Source: Pontederia crassipes
Lineage: Eukaryota; Streptophyta; Magnoliopsida; Commelinales; Pontederiaceae
Assembly: GCA_030549335.1 (NCBI GenBank)
Contig: CM060189.1
Coordinates: 48,640,917 to 48,704,916, forward strand
Length of the DNA: 64,000 nucleotides
Direction: 5' to 3'
Shown here: in pieces, positions 11,270-22,279 of the stretch
Layout of the letters: every line of letters starts with the position of its first letter
How positions within the stretch are numbered: position 1 is the stretch's first letter
Program-made: the position numbers and the translations under genes
The notes under the pieces: model-generated
Databases searched by the model: none
Told to the model about the DNA's origin: nothing
The model's input: the letters and a program-made list of their open reading frames with translations, nothing else

Positions 11270-11864
11270 GCGAAATTGAGTTTCTTCATCCTTCAAAATC
11301 AATGTCATGAAAACTAGCAGAAAAAGGAATCTATTTATTTGAGAAACAGAGCGAGAAAGTAAACACGATTAAAGCATGTGAGTGAGAAAGTAAGCTTGCT
11401 TAAAGCATGCATAGCAAAAGAACTTATTTCTGCTGAAAGAAAAGTGATAATGGAAGAAAACAAATATATAGGAAGTGTACACAAACATGCCTATTAACAA
11501 TACATTTGAAGAATCCCTACAGCGGTAGATTATTTTGTGAAAAATGATCAGTACGTGCACCCCTAGCGGACCTACACAAATTTGACCATGAGAGACAATG
11601 CATGTGATCAGTAACTTGGAATAAATATAAGCATGACTTGATAAGCAAAGCAATTTAGAAAATGGGGGAATTATGGCACAATAAGGAGAGCTTGTTTTTA
11701 CAGTCATAGTAACTTTCTAGTCAATTTCTAGTTTTCATCCTATCTAGTCATTATTATGTTCATCGCGTGAGAAGATTGGGGCGTATTAAAGAATATGTTG
11801 CACTTGGATGTCTACTTTTTAAGTTGTTGCGGCACCTACAGAGTAATTAGCTGGTATGGCTACA
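11270..11864. repeat. Diverged repeat unit R and 3' flank of CDC20
   Basis: From about 11280 to 11480, and again from 11720 to 11850, the sequence follows unit R with many changes, ending CACCTACAGAGTAATTAGC just before the CDC20 stop. It should hold the 3' untranslated region of CDC20 (minus strand), but I see no clear polyadenylation signal that I can assign. Confidence 0.5.
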
Positions 11865-13385
11865 TCACCTGATATGGCTAAAACTACAACCGGAAAAAGG
11901 ACCTGAATTTGACTTGGGAACACTGGGCTTTGGCGCTTCGTGACCATCAGAAAATTCCCAAAGCATTAAAGATTCATCGGCAGAAGCAGAAGCCAAAGTG
12001 TAGCCATCGGGGCTTTGGGCTGTGAACAGAGCTCGGTGTCTGTGTCCTATGAGCTCGCCGGCCTTGACCATGGAAGGGTACCTCCAGACAGCAAGTTGGT
12101 TGTGAGGACCTCCATGAGAGCTGATGAGCTGGCGAACGTGCCTGCTCCACTGTAAAGAGCAAACCTCAGAACCTGTGTCCACAGAGTTCACCAGGCGTCC
12201 GGTGGAGGTATTCCAGAACTTGATGCTGCAATCGTCACTACCAGACGCAAGAAGATCGCGCTGGAAAGGAGACCAGGCGAGGGCTTTGACTGTCGATGTG
12301 TGATCGTGCATCCTGTGCAGCCATGGGTTCTGGTGGGCAGTCGAAGCGGCCATGGAGACGTCCCATATATGAAGCAGTTTGTCGACGCCTCCGCTCGCCA
12401 GCTGCTGGCCAGAGCTGGACCACTTCAGGCCGCAGACCTCCCCATTGTGGCCCCGGAAAGCTTGCACGACGGGAGACTCCAGCCGGAGATCATGGATGAG
12501 TATATCACCGTATATTCCGCCTGCAGCTAGAACGTTGTCGTCCTTCCAAGCGAGCGACGTGAACATGTATGTCGCTCCCGGATTTGACAAGGCTCCGAGC
12601 ATGCAATCGGAAACTGAGTTCCACAGCTGGATCCTGGACGACTCAAGGCCGACGGCGATACGCTGCCCGTCGGGAGCCCAGCAGAGACTGGTGACGGGAA
12701 AGTTCATGGAATCAAGAGATCCGAGCATGGAGGCGGACTTCTTGGAATGGTCCCAGAGGACGACGATGTCGTCGAGGGCGACGGCGAGCACATTGGCACT
12801 GCCCCAGTCGACCAGGTTGAGGTTGAAATCGTCATGGAGGTCGGGGATTTCGAGACACCTGGACGGCACTTTAGGGATGCGCCACCTCCTGGTTTTCTGC
12901 TTGGGGGGCTGAGCAGCCGGCTGCAGGAGCGTCTCCTCCTCCAGCGGTCCTGGGCGCGCAAGGGGACGAGTCCGGAAGGTGAGGACTCTTCTGCGCGGAA
13001 CGACGTCGGCGAGGGCCCTCCTGTAGGCGAGCCTGGAGGGGGATACGTCATCATCATCGTCCGCCGCCGGGGTCTTGGTCTTGATGTTCTTGGTGATAGG
13101 CACGTAAGAGGCGGCGCCGGGAAGGCGGACGGGGATGAAACGGTCGCCTCCGATGTCGTTCTTGGACCACGAGGAGGACGCGGTGCGCAGCGAAGGAAGG
13201 TAGGGCTTGAAGCCAGCAACGGCGGCGGCGGCAGCAATGGCGCGGTTACCAGAAGAAAAGGAAGAGGAAGAAGCAGAGGAGGAAGAAGAAGCAGAAGAGG
13301 AGGAGGAGGAGGAGAAAGAGAGCCGCCGTGCCATTGATGAGCTTGCTGCCGGAGTTTTGGCTTTCAAATCGCTTTCTTGAAACAT
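11865..13385 (-). CDS. CDC20: CDC20/fizzy-family WD40 activator of the anaphase-promoting complex
   Basis: A 506-residue WD40 protein encoded without an intron. Family members recruit substrates to the APC/C ubiquitin ligase for mitotic exit. Visible parts: a Ser/Ala-rich N-terminus; a C-box DRFIPVR at residues 81-87 (APC/C binding; the usual plant form is DRFIPNR); the SPSRLAYRRAL block; then seven WD40 blades from about residue 190, including DWGSANVLAVAL, CWAPDGQRIAVGLESS, GHNGEVCGLKWSSSGQQLAS and AQSPDGYTLASASADE. It ends in the Ile-Arg tail (SFSHIR) that docks on APC3. The frame stays open upstream to 13469 but has no ATG there; the first ATG is at 13385 (context GCGGCATGT), with another 17 codons on at 13334. 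The CDC20 assignment is firm. Expression is not shown. The lack of introns may mean a retrocopy. Confidence 0.9.
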   Translation of the reverse strand: MFQESDLKAKTPAASSSMARRLSFSSSSSSSASSSSSASSSSFSSGNRAIAAAAAVAGFKPYLPSLRTASSSWSKNDIGGDRFIPVRLPGAASYVPITKNIKTKTPAADDDDDVSPSRLAYRRALADVVPRRRVLTFRTRPLARPGPLEEETLLQPAAQPPKQKTRRWRIPKVPSRCLEIPDLHDDFNLNLVDWGSANVLAVALDDIVVLWDHSKKSASMLGSLDSMNFPVTSLCWAPDGQRIAVGLESSRIQLWNSVSDCMLGALSNPGATYMFTSLAWKDDNVLAAGGIYGDILIHDLRLESPVVQAFRGHNGEVCGLKWSSSGQQLASGGVDKLLHIWDVSMAASTAHQNPWLHRMHDHTSTVKALAWSPFQRDLLASGSDDCSIKFWNTSTGRLVNSVDTGSEVCSLQWSRHVRQLISSHGGPHNQLAVWRYPSMVKAGELIGHRHRALFTAQSPDGYTLASASADESLMLWEFSDGHEAPKPSVPKSNSGPFSGCSFSHIR

Positions 13386-13500
13386 GCCGCAGTTGAGAGA
13401 GAGAAAGAGAGAGCGCGGGCGCAGAGAGCTGAGAGATTGAGAGAGATCGCAAGAGAGCGAGAGGTCCAAAAAGAGGCGGAGGGAAGGAATTAATAGGGCT
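13386..13500 (-). promoter_or_regulatory. CT-rich 5' leader of CDC20
   Basis: On the minus strand the 115 bases before the start codon are a pyrimidine-rich CTCTCT tract, common in plant 5' leaders. It is also conserved in the second copy (32649-32765). The transcription start is not determined. Confidence 0.5.
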
Positions 13501-13507
13501 CATATTA

Positions 13508-13517
13508 CCGTTAACGG
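13508..13517. promoter_or_regulatory. Palindromic double AACGG box upstream of CDC20
   Basis: CCGTTAACGG places an AACGG core on each strand, 123 bp upstream of the CDC20 ATG. AACGG is the core of the mitosis-specific activator (MSA) element bound by three-repeat MYB factors in plant G2/M genes. CDC20 is expected to be such a gene. The link is inference from motif and position. It is kept unchanged in the duplicate at 32771-32780. Confidence 0.4.
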
Positions 13518-15223
13518 AACAAATAAACGTCTCGAGAATAATTTAAATACATGTTTCCAATATTTTTTCCCACGTACGGCTGCTGTCCATCAAATTATAA
13601 ATCGAATAATATAGATTTTTTAAAAAAATCATTATAAAATAATTTTTTAACGTATGAAAAAAATTTCATAAAATTTTAAAATATTTTTTTATTATTTTTT
13701 TAGTATGTTGAAATATTCTAAATTTCCTAGGTTGTTCCAGAAAATCTTTTAATGCTTTTTGACAAAAAAAATCAAAATTTTGAAAATAGGTTATGATTAG
13801 TACAAGCATAAAAGTAAAATTAGAAAATTGATATTCTTATTCCAATTCATTTTTTTCTTTCTCAACTTATCTTTTCTTTTCTCATTATATTCATTCTTAA
13901 TTAATTATAAACTATTTATTTATTAATAAGAGAACAATATTATTTTTATAATTAATATTTTCATATCTTGTATGCACTATATATAATTTACTGTCAATAT
14001 ATAAAATTTATGATGACATGTGGTATGTTCCCTCCATTTTTATGATAACATTTTTTTATCAACATATATGAAAAGAATATATTAAAAAGATAAACTAATT
14101 CATTTCTCTTATTTATTTGATATAAGTGATATATTTATTACATTATAATAAAATTTGTATAGTTAGTTGAATTGAATAATTTATTATTTATTCAATTATG
14201 TCATTTTATATTCACTAAATAATTTTATCGTTAAACTTATTAAACACTTAGTTGTTGATATTTTTAACAAGCAATTATAATCCGCTATCAGATGTTTTTG
14301 ACAGCCAATTATAATCCGCTATTCGCTATCCATCAATTTTTAACTAACTTCATCAATTGTTACAATTGACCTTCCATACAAGTTACAAATGGTCTGGGCG
14401 AGAGGCGCCCGTGAGAGGTGTGCACCCAAGTCGCCTCTATTGTAGAGGCGGCTTGGGCGACCGAGCCCTCACGTCGAAGTCCATCAAACGAAGAAGGACC
14501 CCTGTGTCGTGTGCGTGAGGGAAAAGATGAAAAAAAAAAAGATCGGGGAAGAATGCAAAAATAGGTGAGAGTTAGATGATTAAATTATGACGGTAAAAAC
14601 AATTTTTTAGCTTTGATCTTAAAATAATAAATATTTTATATTTATGCTTTCATAAATTTTTAGGAAATATATATATATTAAATTCTAATCGAAGTTAAAT
14701 AAATGGAAAAAGTTAAACATACATAAAAAAATGAATAATTAAATATTATTAATTATTACAAGTAAAGAGATATTGGCATTATTAATTATATTAACGAAAA
14801 TAAATATTAAAAATTCAAAGTGAAGATATTTGTTTATCTTTTATTAATGATATTAAAACTTGAAGAATAATTTTAAAACATAAAGTATATTTTAATAAAT
14901 AATAAATAAGAATAGTTTCGGGTAAGAAGTAATATAAAAATTAAAAGAAGAAAACAAAATAAAAAGAAATATATCTTCTAAATATGATTTTAAGATTTAT
15001 TTTATTTGACTCATCAATTTTTTTAATGACAAAATGATAGTCGTTAATTTAAATATTTTAACATCAAGTTCAATCTTGTTCCTATATTAACTTTTATCGA
15101 CATGTCATAAAAATATTAAGGACCAATTTATTTCTGATCCTTATTGTTGACGACCAAATTTTTATTTGGTCGTTAATTATAATGTTTAACAACCATATTT
15201 GAATCTCTTTATTAATTATGATT
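13518..15223. other. AT-rich upstream DNA, no gene seen
   Basis: 13520-13830 is shared with the flank of the second CDC20 copy (32781-33090). About 13830-15440 is absent from the second copy and looks like inserted sequence. It has a GC-rich hairpin near 14435-14460 (GCCTCTA/TAGAGGC) and two CAATTATAATCCGCTAT copies near 14272 and 14310. Confidence 0.5.
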
Positions 15224-15248
15224 GCTAAAAAATATTTTTCTTGTAGTG
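15224..15248. mobile_element. CACTA-type transposon terminus
   Basis: The sequence ends AAATATTTTTCTTGTAGTG; its reverse complement begins CACTACAAGAAAAA, the typical En/Spm (CACTA) end. Inside it (15140-15180) is a subterminal inverted motif ACCAAATTTTTATTTGGT. The matching left end was not found, so the extent is unknown. It probably accounts for part of the 1.6 kb missing from the second copy. Confidence 0.6.
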
Positions 15249-16180
15249 TCACTAGTTAAACCACCCACTAGCTAAACCAATATCAACTAGCGAGTCACTA
15301 TTCGTTTATCAAATCACTAATAATGTCAAATAGAGTCATAGCATTAGTAGTCATTTCACTCAAAATTTCACCGAGTCAAACTAATTAACATTGAGTATTA
15401 TTTCACTTATTTTCATTTTTTAAATTCATTCGTTGAGATTTGTAGATTCATAGTAGATTTTTTAAAACTTCTATAGCCTAGTCCAGAGACAAAATAAACT
15501 TAAATTGAAAGAGTAGAAAAGTAAGTTAAAAGGATCATGACTTGCAATTGTTGTTCTTTTTTATTTTTAATTCCCTATTATGCCCCTAATTTCAGGCAAA
15601 ATATGTATAATTTGTCCATTTATTTTATAGCTATTCACTTTTGTCAATAAACATTGTAATTTAAAGAAGCTCCTCTTCTGTGACAAATTTTAAAATGATT
15701 TTCTATATCTTTATCATTGTTATTTTTAAGTAAATTATTTATGCCATTTATGATGCAAGTAAATATGCCAAAAGTTTTGGCAAGTGAATTTATGACATGT
15801 TAAGGCAATTATTTAATAGACAAGTTAGAGTACAACGACACTGAAGTTAACATGAAATGACAAGAAAATGATAATAGAAAAATGTGCAGTAATTTATTTA
15901 TGATTTATTTAATGTCTAAATTAGTGTCTGATTTCTTTATCAAATTTATTTCCCGTTATAGAATCAAATTTATGATACCTATTTTTCTAGCATAAATTAT
16001 TTTATACACGTTTATAAAAATTTTCGGAGGATTTGTACGAATTTTCACTTGTATGGAATGAATCTTCATCGTGAGATTAATGTTTTGTTAAAGATATTGA
16101 GCTTGTAAATCATTTGATACTTATGCAAAGAGACTAATGATGAAGGTAGTATAATTAGAAAAAATAACAATATTATGATA
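15249..16180. other. AT-rich DNA, shared in part with two other places
   Basis: 15440-15632 matches 33100-33295 in the duplicate segment. 15310-15520 also resembles 56380-56580 just beyond the large Ty3 element. No gene recognised. Confidence 0.5.
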
Positions 16181-17408
16181 TGTTGGATCTAAGTTTTAAT
16201 GACATATTAAATTATATTTTGATGATACAAATCTCGAATAACTTTATGCTAAAATGCTAAAAAGTTTAAGGAAAAAGAGATAACTTTATGCACTACACTT
16301 TGATTAAATAATTGATACTGATCTTATTAGTTTTGGATGAATGTGGAATGTAAAGAATTCTGTCAGCTTTCCATAGACTCCAAGATCATCTAATTTGGAT
16401 AACTGTGCAAAAAGTTATGCTCAAAATAGTACAGGGCGATCAACCTGTCAGTCGAAGCTATGAAGGCCGGTCGAGACACTCCGGTCGATCGATTGGAGAT
16501 ATCGGTCGACCGATCAAGGCATAAATTGCTCAAATGAAAATTGCGAGACTATACCGGTCGACAGTCCGGTCGAAGCACCGATCTACCGATCAGCTCAACG
16601 GCTACAAATCAAAACTGCGAGACTGTACCAGTCGAGACACCGGTCGATAGTTCGATCGACCGACTAGCTGCGGCAATTAGAGAAATCAGCGCAACGGTCA
16701 TATAGTCCGATCGACCGGTTCATTACTGAAATGAACAGTAACGACTATACTTTGAGAAGAAAAATGTGAAATTAATTCTGGACAAATTTTCCACATAACG
16801 TAGCCTATAAAAGGAGTGCCAAAGCCAGAAGCAAAAGTACCTATCCAAGCATTGAAGCAAAACTTTAAGAAATCAAAAGGAGATCATTTCTCTTGAAGTT
16901 ATCATTTTAGAACCTTCTTTCTTTTTCTCTTCTCTTCTTGTGAGTGTTCTATTGTAAAAGAGAGAAACTATTCTTCAGAAAGATTATGAGAGCTCCTGTG
17001 TAAAAGAGGTTCTAAATCTTACCTCTTGAGCGAGAGAAAAGATTAGCTTCATAGGAGGAGAGGTTGCATTGCCCCTCGAAGCGGAGAAAAATGTGGTTGT
17101 GTAAAGGGCTTTCTTCCTTGTCCCATTTGAAATAAAGGAAGGGATTAGTGGAATCCGACGGTCTCGAGGTCGAAAAGTCGGAGCGAGAACGTAGGCCAAG
17201 GTGTGGCCGAACCTCGTCAATAACCACCCGTGTCTTCTTGTTTGATTTATCTCACTCTCTCTCCCCATTAATATTGTGTTTATAATCTGAAGTGCAAAGA
17301 TTTTTAAGAATCGGTTTTATGCTTCCGCAATGAATTTCGTGAAATCGACATTTTCGATTAAACACCAATTCACCCCCCCCCCCTCTTGGTGCCCTTCGGA
17401 ATCCTACA
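16181..17408 (+). mobile_element. Solo LTR of the copia family seen at 38.3-47.1 kb
   Basis: It starts TGTTGGATCTAAG and ends GGAATCCTACA, like the LTRs at 38311-39222 and 46126-47101. It shares the GGTCGACCG-rich block, the AGCCTATAAAAGGAGTGCC promoter-like block (TATA motif near 16804) and the C-run with TCTTGGTGC near the end. It is flanked by TGATA (16176-16180) and TGATC (17409-17413), a 4-of-5 target-site match. No internal region follows, so it is a solo LTR, probably formed by LTR-LTR recombination. Confidence 0.85.
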
Positions 17409-17860
17409 TGATCAACATAAAAAATGTTCCTACTATGATGAAATCTAAATATACTTGACATATATTTTTTGAAGTAGCATTGCCCTAATACATTTTGTAT
17501 TTTATTTTTTAATGTTACAACATTTTAGTAGTGTGTATGACTTCTAAATTAGTAATAGTTACTGAAACAATAAGTAGATGTGTGATGCATACAAAGTACA
17601 ACATATTTTAATTTATTTTGCTATAATTTGATCATGGCATGCATCATTTTAAGTATGTTTTAGAGATAATTTCATATTTATTTATTTTAATTAATATTTT
17701 TTCGAAATGCTTTAACTATGGACGGATCTACTACATTATTTTAATTAATTCATAGAAGAAAGGAAAATTGTCGGTTCAGAGTGGAATGGTGGGTGCAATC
17801 TTCATATCCATATCCAATTCAAATCCAATTTCGGCAATCTAAGTGAACTAGGAGTTGATC
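17409..17860. other. AT-rich DNA, nothing recognised
   Basis: No coding sequence, RNA gene or clear repeat seen before the LTR-like tandem block. Confidence 0.4.
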
Positions 17861-17862
17861 AG

Positions 17863-19066
17863 ATGAATTATGGGCGTAGACGAATTATCACTTCGAGCTT
17901 AGATTTCAAGGCACCAAACTCATATACTCATGATCACCACTTATTAACTGAGATGAATTCAAGTGCAAGGCGCCAAAGATTTCATTTTCAGGCAATTTTG
18001 GGAGATAGATTCCATCACCCAAAACTTTATCCAATGAAGTTGTTATTGGCCGAGAATCAAATTCGAGAGGAATTTACAGGATGCCAAGTTCTTATCATGC
18101 CAATGCCAAAGATTCTAGGGCATGACATGGTAGCTAATTCCATACATGGTCGAAGTTTATTGGTCTATAATGGGACGCATGATGTATTAAACGATGCGAA
18201 GATTAGAAGAATTTTATCGTTTTGGCCGATATTAGAAGAATGTCATGGAGTTGAAGAACTTTTATGCGGATGAATTTAATTTCAACTGTATGCTATTAAC
18301 AATCATGATCAACTTGAAGCACCGTCTCACTTATAAATACATGATGAATAAACGATTACAACTCATGCCTTGGAGTTTGGTTTTCTTCCATAGTTGAGTT
18401 GTGCATTCTAGAGGCGTGACCAAGAGAGAGAGAATTGATCGGACGGATCCGGATGCTCCGATCGAGGATCCTATTTATTCTTGGTATAATTCTTCCAATT
18501 ATTATTGTTGTTTTGCAAGGCGCCAAACTCATATACTCATGATGACCACTTATTAACCAAGATGAATTCAAGTGCAAGGCGCCAAAGATTTCATTTTCAG
18601 GCAATTTTGGGAGATAGATTCCATCACCCGAAACTTTATCCAATGAAGTTGTTATTGGCCGAGAATCAAATCCGAGAGGAATTTACAGGGTGCCAAGTTC
18701 TTATCATGCCAATGCCAAAGATTTTAACACATAAGATGTTGTTACGAGCAATGAGTCTAGTGGGCGTGACATGGAAGCTAATTCCATACATGGCTGAAGT
18801 TTATTGGTCTATAATCTGACGTATGATGTATTAAAGGGCGTGAAGATTAGAAGAATTTTATTGTTTTAGCCGATGTTAGAAGAAGGGTGTGGAGTTGAAG
18901 AAATTTTATTCGGATGAATTTAATTTCAACTGTATGATATTAACGCTCGTGATCAACTTGAAGCACCGACCCACTTATAAATACATGACAAATAATCGAT
19001 TACAACTCGTGCCTTGGAGTTTGGTTTTCTTCCATAATTGAGTTGTGTATTCTAGAGGGGGGGGGG

Positions 19067-19109
<43 letters not shown>

Positions 19110-19430
19110 GATAGGACGGATCCCGACCGAGGATCCTATTTATTTTCGGTGTAATTCTTCCAATTATTATTGTTATTTTGTTATTTATCTTTCTGTAATT
19201 CTAGGATGAACTTCATATTTTTTAGTTATTTTATTTTAGGAGATCATTATTGAATTAAGTTTTGATCAATTTTTAATTGTGTTTAGTGCTTTTTATTTAA
19301 TTATTTGGATTTCTGAGTCATGTAATTATCAGTTCGTGGGGCTATTTGATTTCATATCTCACTTAATTAAATTAAATGATATATTGTGAAATTAAAAAAA
19401 TTAACATAGGTCTAATAATTAATATGTTTT
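17863..19430 (+). mobile_element. LTR-like region of an Athila-type element, internally duplicated
   Basis: A block of about 450 bp from 17908 (AAGGCACCAAACTCATATAC) is repeated from 18517 at an offset of 609 bp. Each copy is followed by a promoter-like ACTTATAAATACATGA (18328, 18973) and a CCAATTATTATTG block. The second ends directly before a tRNA-Asp-type primer-binding site, as a 5' LTR should. A 136-residue frame at 17863-18273 lies in it but matches no protein I know and is broken in the other copy. Confidence 0.6.
19057..19107. repeat. G-run followed by (GA)n microsatellite
   Basis: Thirteen G residues followed by about 19 GA units, in the second LTR-like copy only. The first copy has a short GAGAGAGAGA at the same place, so this is a recent expansion. 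Confidence 0.9.
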
Positions 19431-19448
19431 TGACATCGTTGCCGGAGA
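19431..19448 (+). other. Primer-binding site, tRNA-Asp type (degenerate)
   Basis: TGACATCGTTGCCGGAGA differs at few positions from TGGCGCCGTTGCCGGGGA, the site complementary to the 3' end of plant tRNA-Asp used by many Ty3/gypsy elements. Confidence 0.6.
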
Positions 19449-21440
19449 ATATTTTATTAATATATTTCTGATTTTTATAAGTTATTAGGAGATGTAAATA
19501 AATTTCTGTAAATAAATTTTTGTAAATAAGTTTCCTGTAAATTCTTTTTCTGTAGTTTTCTGTAAATAATTCTTTTCTGTAAATATCTACTGTTGTATTA
19601 TTCATTTTTATTTGTGTAAAAAATCTAATAATTCTCTCTTTTTGCAGATAAAGATAATGAGCTTTTCATTTATTTTCTGATAGAACCGAATTTATTGGTT
19701 CTCGACATTGATTTTTCATTTAATTCCTCTGAAGTTTTATCATGCCAATACATTTTCTGATTTTTTTTATTGTTGTCGGTTACTGTTTACGTTCGATGCC
19801 CCAAGATTAGATTTCTTCTCGAATTTGGAAAAATCGTTTAGCGCCGAGGGTTTTAATTTTCTGAAACTTTTATTTGGCGTTTTGCATTTTTAAGTAAGGT
19901 TTGATTAATACATGATTTTTGCGCCCAAGTGTTTGATTTAATTTCCTTTTGGCCATGAACTTAGTTGCTGATATTTGGCGCCTCCATCAAGTTTTTTATC
20001 ATGTTGTTGACCTCATTCATAGTTAATTAAATCATTTTAATTCCTTTTTTATGCTTGTGGATTTTGTTAAGACTATTGTCTAAGTTTTATATTTCCGATG
20101 AGTTTGTACCTCAATCATCTTTGGAAATTTTTTGATAAGATTTTTTCGGGTTCCAGAATTCTTCTCTAAGACTGTGTTTGGATTGGGGATTTCAAATTCC
20201 CGTAAGTTCTCGAGAACTGATTGATTTGATTGAAAAGTTTGGGTTGGTGTTTGGATGAAAAAGTGTAACGATGGGGATTTAAAAAATTGATTTGATAGAT
20301 AAATTTTAGTAGGTGTTTGATTAAAAAGTAAGAACTAAGAATATATTTTATTAATTTATGAGTATAAAATTATAATAAATAAGAATATGTTATAAATATT
20401 ATAATTTACGTAAATCATTATATTATTAATATTATTAATTATAAGAACTAATTATTTTAATATTATTAATTATAATTTTAGTAGGTGTTTGATTAATTAA
20501 TAAAGTTTTTATTAATTATAAGAACTAATTATTTCATAATTTTTAATTAATAACATTTAATAATTTATTTTATAAGATGATTAATAATGTATTAATATAT
20601 ACTAAATTATATATACATACATTGTAAAATAATTAAAAATAGATGAAAGAAAAAAAATGGGTCAAATAATGCACCTGACAAGACGTGAAATAAAAAAAAA
20701 AAGAGAGAAGCATTATTGCCTTCGGCAAGAACTTTTGGCCGAAACATTTGGCCAAATGTTCTGGCCATTGATCACGTGACGGGAACTTGGAAAGTTCCCA
20801 TCCTATATGGTGTTTGGCAGAACAAAGGGTTGTTCTACATCTTGTTCTGCTGCCAAACACACCCTGAAAGTTTGGCCCCCAACTATTTTCAGAATTAATT
20901 TCAACGATAATCAATAGAGTTTTTTTAGCGCCTTATCGGATTTTGGGGATTATCCAACAGTTAATAAATTGGATATAATTATTCTCGAAATCTTTTGATA
21001 TTGCTTGGCGCTCAGTATGTTTTGAAAATTTCACGTCTTCGATCTCAAAGAATTATTTGAAAAGTTTGGACAATTGACTTACGATTAAAATTTCTAAACA
21101 TTTCAGTGGTATTTTTTACTCATGGAATTCATTGAACTTATACCTGTGTGTCGAATTACGGCCAGACTTGAACATCGTTGTAAATTTGATTATGGCATTT
21201 TCTCTGATTCTAGTTTACATGAAATTTGTTTTCAGCCGATCGGTTCACATTGAATTTTTCATATTAGAAAAACTTTCGGCTCACTTTTTATTTCATGAAG
21301 TCAGCCATTGCCAACAAGTTATTTTATTTAATTCATTCAATTAACCGTGACTCATTATCTACATTTATTTAATTTATTTATTATGTATATTTTTTTCATA
21401 TTTTTTTTATTTTCTACTATCTGGTTGATGCAGGTACTAT
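19449..21440 (+). mobile_element. Athila-type untranslated leader, copy A
   Basis: The long non-coding region between PBS and gag is typical of Athila-like elements. It matches 23503-24850 almost throughout (for example GACATCG/GACGTCA start, CCGAATTT, TTTGGCGCCTCCATCAAG), except for an inserted small transposon at 20173-20861. No protein is expected here. Confidence 0.7.
20173..20861. mobile_element. TIR element in leader copy A, 689 bp
   Basis: The ends are a perfect inverted TGTGTTTGG (20173-20181) and CCAAACACA (20853-20861). Leader copy B has no insertion at the matching place (24240-24260), so the boundaries are supported by an empty site. The ends resemble hAT-like MITEs. The flanks (TCTAAG and CTGAAAG) give only an imperfect duplication. 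It encodes no transposase. Confidence 0.75.
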
Positions 21441-22000
21441 TGAAGATTTAATCACAACCAATCCCGGAATCTTACGACATGAACATACATCACTAGGAAT
21501 TCAAGGTCAATTCTTGAGTTTGATCCTGAAATTAAAAGAACTACTTGCCGGTTAAGAAAGAATATTAGAAAAATGGCTGAACAAGCACGCAACAATCAGA
21601 GACATGAACAACGAAATGAAATAATTCAGCCACAAAATAATCGTCGTGATGAAGAAGAGCTTTCTACGAGAGAATATGTCTCATAAGATACAGTGATAGA
21701 GAATCATGTATTGTGCTACCCGAAATCAATCTAAATAACTTTGTGATCAATACAACAATCATGAGGATGATACAAGCATCATAACTTGGTGGAGGACTAC
21801 ATGAAGACCCTCGTACCACCTTGACAAATTCTTAGCCACTTTAAGCACTTTTAAGAATAATAATGTTTATTCTAAAATTATTCGCTTCTTATTATTCCCA
21901 CAATCTTTACGTGATAAAGTTTCTACATGGTTCAAAACTTTGCCAATTCACTCATGGTTGGAAAATATTGCCCACTACAAAAAGCAGGAGGGACAGTATT
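21441..22000 (+). pseudogene. Athila-type gag fragment, copy A
   Basis: The plus-strand frames around 21574-21970 correspond to the better copy at 24945-26335: the acidic and Gln-rich start, then a degenerate Athila-type gag with the LPEINLNNF block. Frameshifts and stops break it, and it loses similarity after the block around 21960. Gag would form the particle. Confidence 0.65.
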
Positions 22001-22279
22001 AGGAGCAAAACACTCCACCACAACTAGCCGAGCTCTCTTCACTAGGCACTTAGCTACACTTCGACCTTTCTCAGTTGAGTTTCTCCTTTCTACACAGCAA
22101 CAATTTTATCACAAACAACAACATCTGAATGCTCAACCTGTGCCACAACCCTCGCAACTATTTTCTTATCCCGGAGACTACCATTGGACTAAGCCTAAGC
22201 CCGATTTGAATGCATGTCTATAATTCGAGTTCATGCCACAAGATTTCCTGACACCAAAATACCTAGGGAGTAAAATTTA
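22001..22279. other. Unassigned sequence between gag and the ATHILA-like remnant
   Basis: One short frame rich in Gln (QQQFYHKQQHLNAQP) with no family match that I recognise. Probably element sequence next to a large pol deletion. Confidence 0.3.

Noticed and set aside
12379-13337. Long plus-strand frames opposite CDC20 (up to 196 residues)
   Set aside because: They are antisense shadows of a GC-rich coding region, with Gly/Arg-rich or Ser/Pro-rich content and no domain.
13386-13469. N-terminal 28-residue extension of CDC20 (frame open to 13469)
   Set aside because: There is no ATG in the extension: the frame begins at a TTG, and the residues come from the CT-rich leader. The first ATG in frame is at 13385.
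17863-18273. 136-residue frame as a host gene
   Set aside because: It lies in an LTR-like region, its tandem copy is broken by frame changes, and it has no recognisable domain.
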